Positions 6,398-8,374 of a stretch of 8,374 bases of DNA are shown piece by piece; position 1 is the first letter of the stretch, and each line of letters begins with the position of its first letter. This stretch comes from Nitrospirota bacterium (GTDB lineage: Bacteria; Nitrospirota; Nitrospiria; Nitrospirales; Nitrospiraceae). The stretch is from assembly GCA_005877535.1 (NCBI GenBank), contig VBOM01000367.1, positions 1 to 8,374 on the forward strand, in the 5' to 3' direction. Made by a program: the position numbers and the translations under genes. The notes beneath the pieces were generated by a model that saw only the letters and a list, made by a program, of their open reading frames with translations, was not told the DNA's origin and made no database searches.

Positions 6398-7985
6398 ATG
6401 CCAGTGAATAAAAAAATCTCCTTTTCGATCTTATATGTTTTTCTCGCGATTTTTGCGGTCGTTCTTGTACACGATTTCATCGTAGCCATGCAGAAGGTAG
6501 AAGAGCTTCCGTACAGCGAATTCAAGACACTCTTGACGGCCGGCAAGGTGGCTGAAATCACGCTCACTCAACAGAGATTGACCGGGAAGTTGAAGCAGGA
6601 AGAAGGATCCAAAGAGCAGAAGTTGTTTACGACCGTTCGGGTTGAAGACCCAGATCTGGTCAAGGAGCTCAACGCACACAACGTCAGGTTTAACGGCGAT
6701 CGAGTTTCTGAAGACGCCGGAAAAGTTCACGCGTCTTGGAGGAAAGATTCCGAAAGGGATCTTACTCGTCGGCCCTCCTGGAACCGGCAAGACTCTCCTG
6801 GCCCGCGCCGTGGCTGGAGAGGCAGGGGTAACCTTTTTCAGCATCAGCGGGTCCGAGTTCGTGGAAATGTTTGTCGGAGTGGGGGCAGCACGCGTGCGGG
6901 ACCTGTTCGAGCAGGCGAAGGCCAAAGCGCCCTGTATTATCTTCATCGACGAACTGGATGCGCTCGGAAAAGCCCGCGGGATGGGACCCATGGCGCATGA
7001 GGAGCGTGATCAGACCTTGAACCAGTTGTTGGTCGAGATGGATGGCTTCGATCCCCGCATCGCCGTCATTCTGATGGCGGCCACCAATCGGCCTGAAATC
7101 CTGGATCCTGCCCTCTTGCGGGCAGGCCGGTTCGATCGCCAGGTATTGGTCGATCGGCCGGATAAGATCGGCCGCCTGGCCATCTTGCGCGTCCATGCGA
7201 AGCAAGTGGTCCTGGGTCCCGATGCGGACCTTGAGGTGATCGCCGCGATGACCCCCGGTTTTTCGGGCGCCGATCTCGCCAATATCATCAACGAGGCGAC
7301 ACTTTTGGCCGTGCGTCGGAATAAGGAGCAGGTGGGCCTTTCGGAATTGCAAGAAGCGGTGGAGCGGGTCGTGGCTGGGTTGGAGAAGAAGAACCGGGTG
7401 CTCAACAAGATGGAGAAAGAACGAGTCGCGCACCACGAAGTGGGCCACGCATTGGTGGCACTGTCGTTTCCAGGATCAGACCCGATACAGAAGATCTCGA
7501 TCATTCCCCGCGGGATTGCCGCGTTGGGCTATACCCTTCAGCTCCCGACGGAGGATCGCTTCCTGATGACCAAGACGGAGCTGGAGAACAAAATTGCCGT
7601 CTTGCTTGGAGGGCGGATTGCCGAAGAATTGATTTTCGGCGAGGCTTCCACGGGGGCGCAGAATGACCTGGTCAAGGCGACAGATATCGCCAAGAGCATG
7701 GTCAAGTCCTACGGAATGAGCGACAAGCTGGGGACCATCACGCTCGATCGTGAACGCCAGCCCGTCATGATGCAGATCCAGGCGCCTCAGGAGAAAGGCG
7801 ACTACTCGGAGGAGACTGCCCGAGAGATCGACTGCGAAGTGCGCCGTATCATCGATGAGCAATACGAGCGCGTGAAACGGCTGCTGGCAGAACGAAAGGC
7901 CGCGCTTCTCAATGGAGCGAAGAAGTTGCTCGATGAAGAGGTGATCAGCGGAGGTGACCTCAAAGCCATCATGGACAAGTACTAG
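6398..7985 (+). pseudogene. ftsH: FtsH membrane AAA+ zinc protease, internal deletion and frameshift
   Basis: FtsH is a hexameric inner-membrane ATP-dependent protease. Frame 2 from the ATG at 6398 gives membrane helix 1 (about residues 8-30) and the periplasmic domain, [15 protein letters not shown] to [12 protein letters not shown] (37-98). At 6691-6699 the sequence jumps to frame 3 and resumes at [20 protein letters not shown]. About 75 residues are missing, covering membrane helix 2 and the ADVAG-DEAKEEL start of the AAA domain. The remainder is intact: Walker A GPPGTGKT (6771-6794), the pore-loop [12 protein letters not shown], Walker [12 protein letters not shown] (near 6940-6970), the second region of homology [18 protein letters not shown], zinc motif HEVGH (7434-7448) and GAQNDL with the third ligand. 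It ends at a TAG at 7983-7985. The ribosome binding site is weak (GAGGGG, 6381-6386). A TTG at 6642 is open in the second frame, but nothing supports it as a start. A full-length protein cannot be made; paralogous ftsH copies elsewhere would explain the tolerance. Confidence 0.9.
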
Positions 7986-8135
7986 GAGCCTGTCCGACAT
8001 TATTGTGGAGGAGTCCAAGAATAACGGGAACGTCTCGGAAATTTGGGGATCGACCATTGCCACCTGTACGGTCAAGTCCCTGATCGCCCGACCTTCGTCG
8101 TACCGGTGCTGTTGTTGCAGCTAGAGGAGGCCATC

Positions 8136-8306
8136 ATGGTGACTGTGGTGTGGGACCTCTCCCTGCTCGCGGTACTGAGCCCTCTCTTGGCGCGGGCCCA
8201 GCAGATCCAGGCCTGGAGGGTCATCGCGGAGCATGTCGTCATTGGCGTCAGCATGTTTGCGATTGCGTACTATGTAGGCGAGTGGATTCGTGCAACGTTG
8301 AGTTAG
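8136..8306 (+). CDS. Small membrane protein or C-terminal membrane remnant
   Basis: An ATG at 8136 with a strong ribosome binding site (AGAGGAGG, 8123-8130) opens a 56-codon frame ending at a TAG at 8304-8306. The product starts MVTVVWDLSLLAVLSPLLAR (one hydrophobic stretch). It then has QIQAWRVIAEHVVIGVSMFA and IAYYVGEWI, a second helix. The pattern AW-VI-EH-VI...YYVG-WI resembles the C-terminal end of cation transporters of the VIT1/CCC1 (DUF125) kind, so this may be a leftover of a longer gene. The frame also extends upstream to about 8043 without clear homology. The 150 bases after ftsH (7986-8135) hold nothing else recognisable. The stop codon is the first three bases of a repeat copy. 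Confidence 0.5.
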   Translation: MVTVVWDLSLLAVLSPLLARAQQIQAWRVIAEHVVIGVSMFAIAYYVGEWIRATLS

Positions 8307-8367
8307 CAGGTGCCGAAAAAGTCCGCCAGCGCTACAGACCGTGGCGCGTGGAGTAAGAAAGGCGCGA
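8304..8367 (+). repeat. Intergenic repeat, copy C
   Basis: TAGCAGGTGCCGAAAAA (8304-8320), then GTCCGCCAGCGCTACAGACC (8321-8340) and AAGAAAGGCGCGA near the window end match copy A at 1359-1435, apart from scattered substitutions and a gap of about 12 bases. Like copy A, it begins with the stop codon of the preceding gene. It may continue beyond the window. Confidence 0.65.
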
Positions 8368-8374
8368 CGTGTAC

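Noticed and set aside
6642..7985. Stand-alone soluble AAA+ protease starting at TTG 6642
   Set aside because: The first 18 or so codons are out-of-frame sequence of the periplasmic domain and the TTG has no ribosome binding site. A deletion in ftsH explains the frame better.

Overview
The window looks like an accessory, decaying stretch of a moderately GC-rich bacterial chromosome. The FtsH, Amt, PII and Maf sequences and a short intergenic repeat (TAGCAGG-TGCTGAAAAA type) suggest a Nitrospira-like member of the Nitrospirota. That placement rests on recollection of such genomes and no search was run. Every gene that can be called lies on the + strand.

Layout. Positions 1-189 hold the tail of an unrecognised gene, which overlaps by four bases a complete tRNA-dihydrouridine synthase (186-1361). 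A repeat-rich gap (1362-1620) leads to a maf-like gene that has lost its C-terminal part (1621-about 1956). Next come a good sigma70-type promoter and an intact small exported protein of unknown function (2111-2782). From 2783 to 4083 there is no intact gene. This stretch holds remnants, chiefly a frameshifted His-rich, probably exported protein (about 3186-3844) and a fragment resembling the start of a PAS sensor domain (about 3936-4082).

The ammonium transporter/PII pair follows: amt (4124-5386) and glnB/glnK (5483-5687). Then comes a 478-bp non-coding element with 20-bp inverted ends (5892-6369), an ftsH gene (6398-7985), and a 56-codon membrane-protein ORF or remnant (8136-8306). A second copy of the repeat that follows the Dus gene runs to the window end.

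The main observation is that four recognisable conserved genes each lack a block inside or at one end while the flanking sequence still matches the family. Maf loses its C-terminal part. Amt loses about 24 residues in frame, including the conserved ammonium-recruiting Asp/Trp loop. PII loses about 45 residues, including the whole T-loop, plus a +1 shift. FtsH loses about 75 residues, including its second membrane helix and the start of the AAA domain, plus a frame change. The PII T-loop and the Amt recruitment loop are functionally linked parts, and both are missing from the same operon. The simplest reading is a cluster of redundant paralogues eroding by short deletions among mobile, palindromic repeats. 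Assembly error is the main alternative. I see no new multi-gene system; the novelty lies in the deletion pattern, the inverted-repeat element and the decayed His-rich protein.
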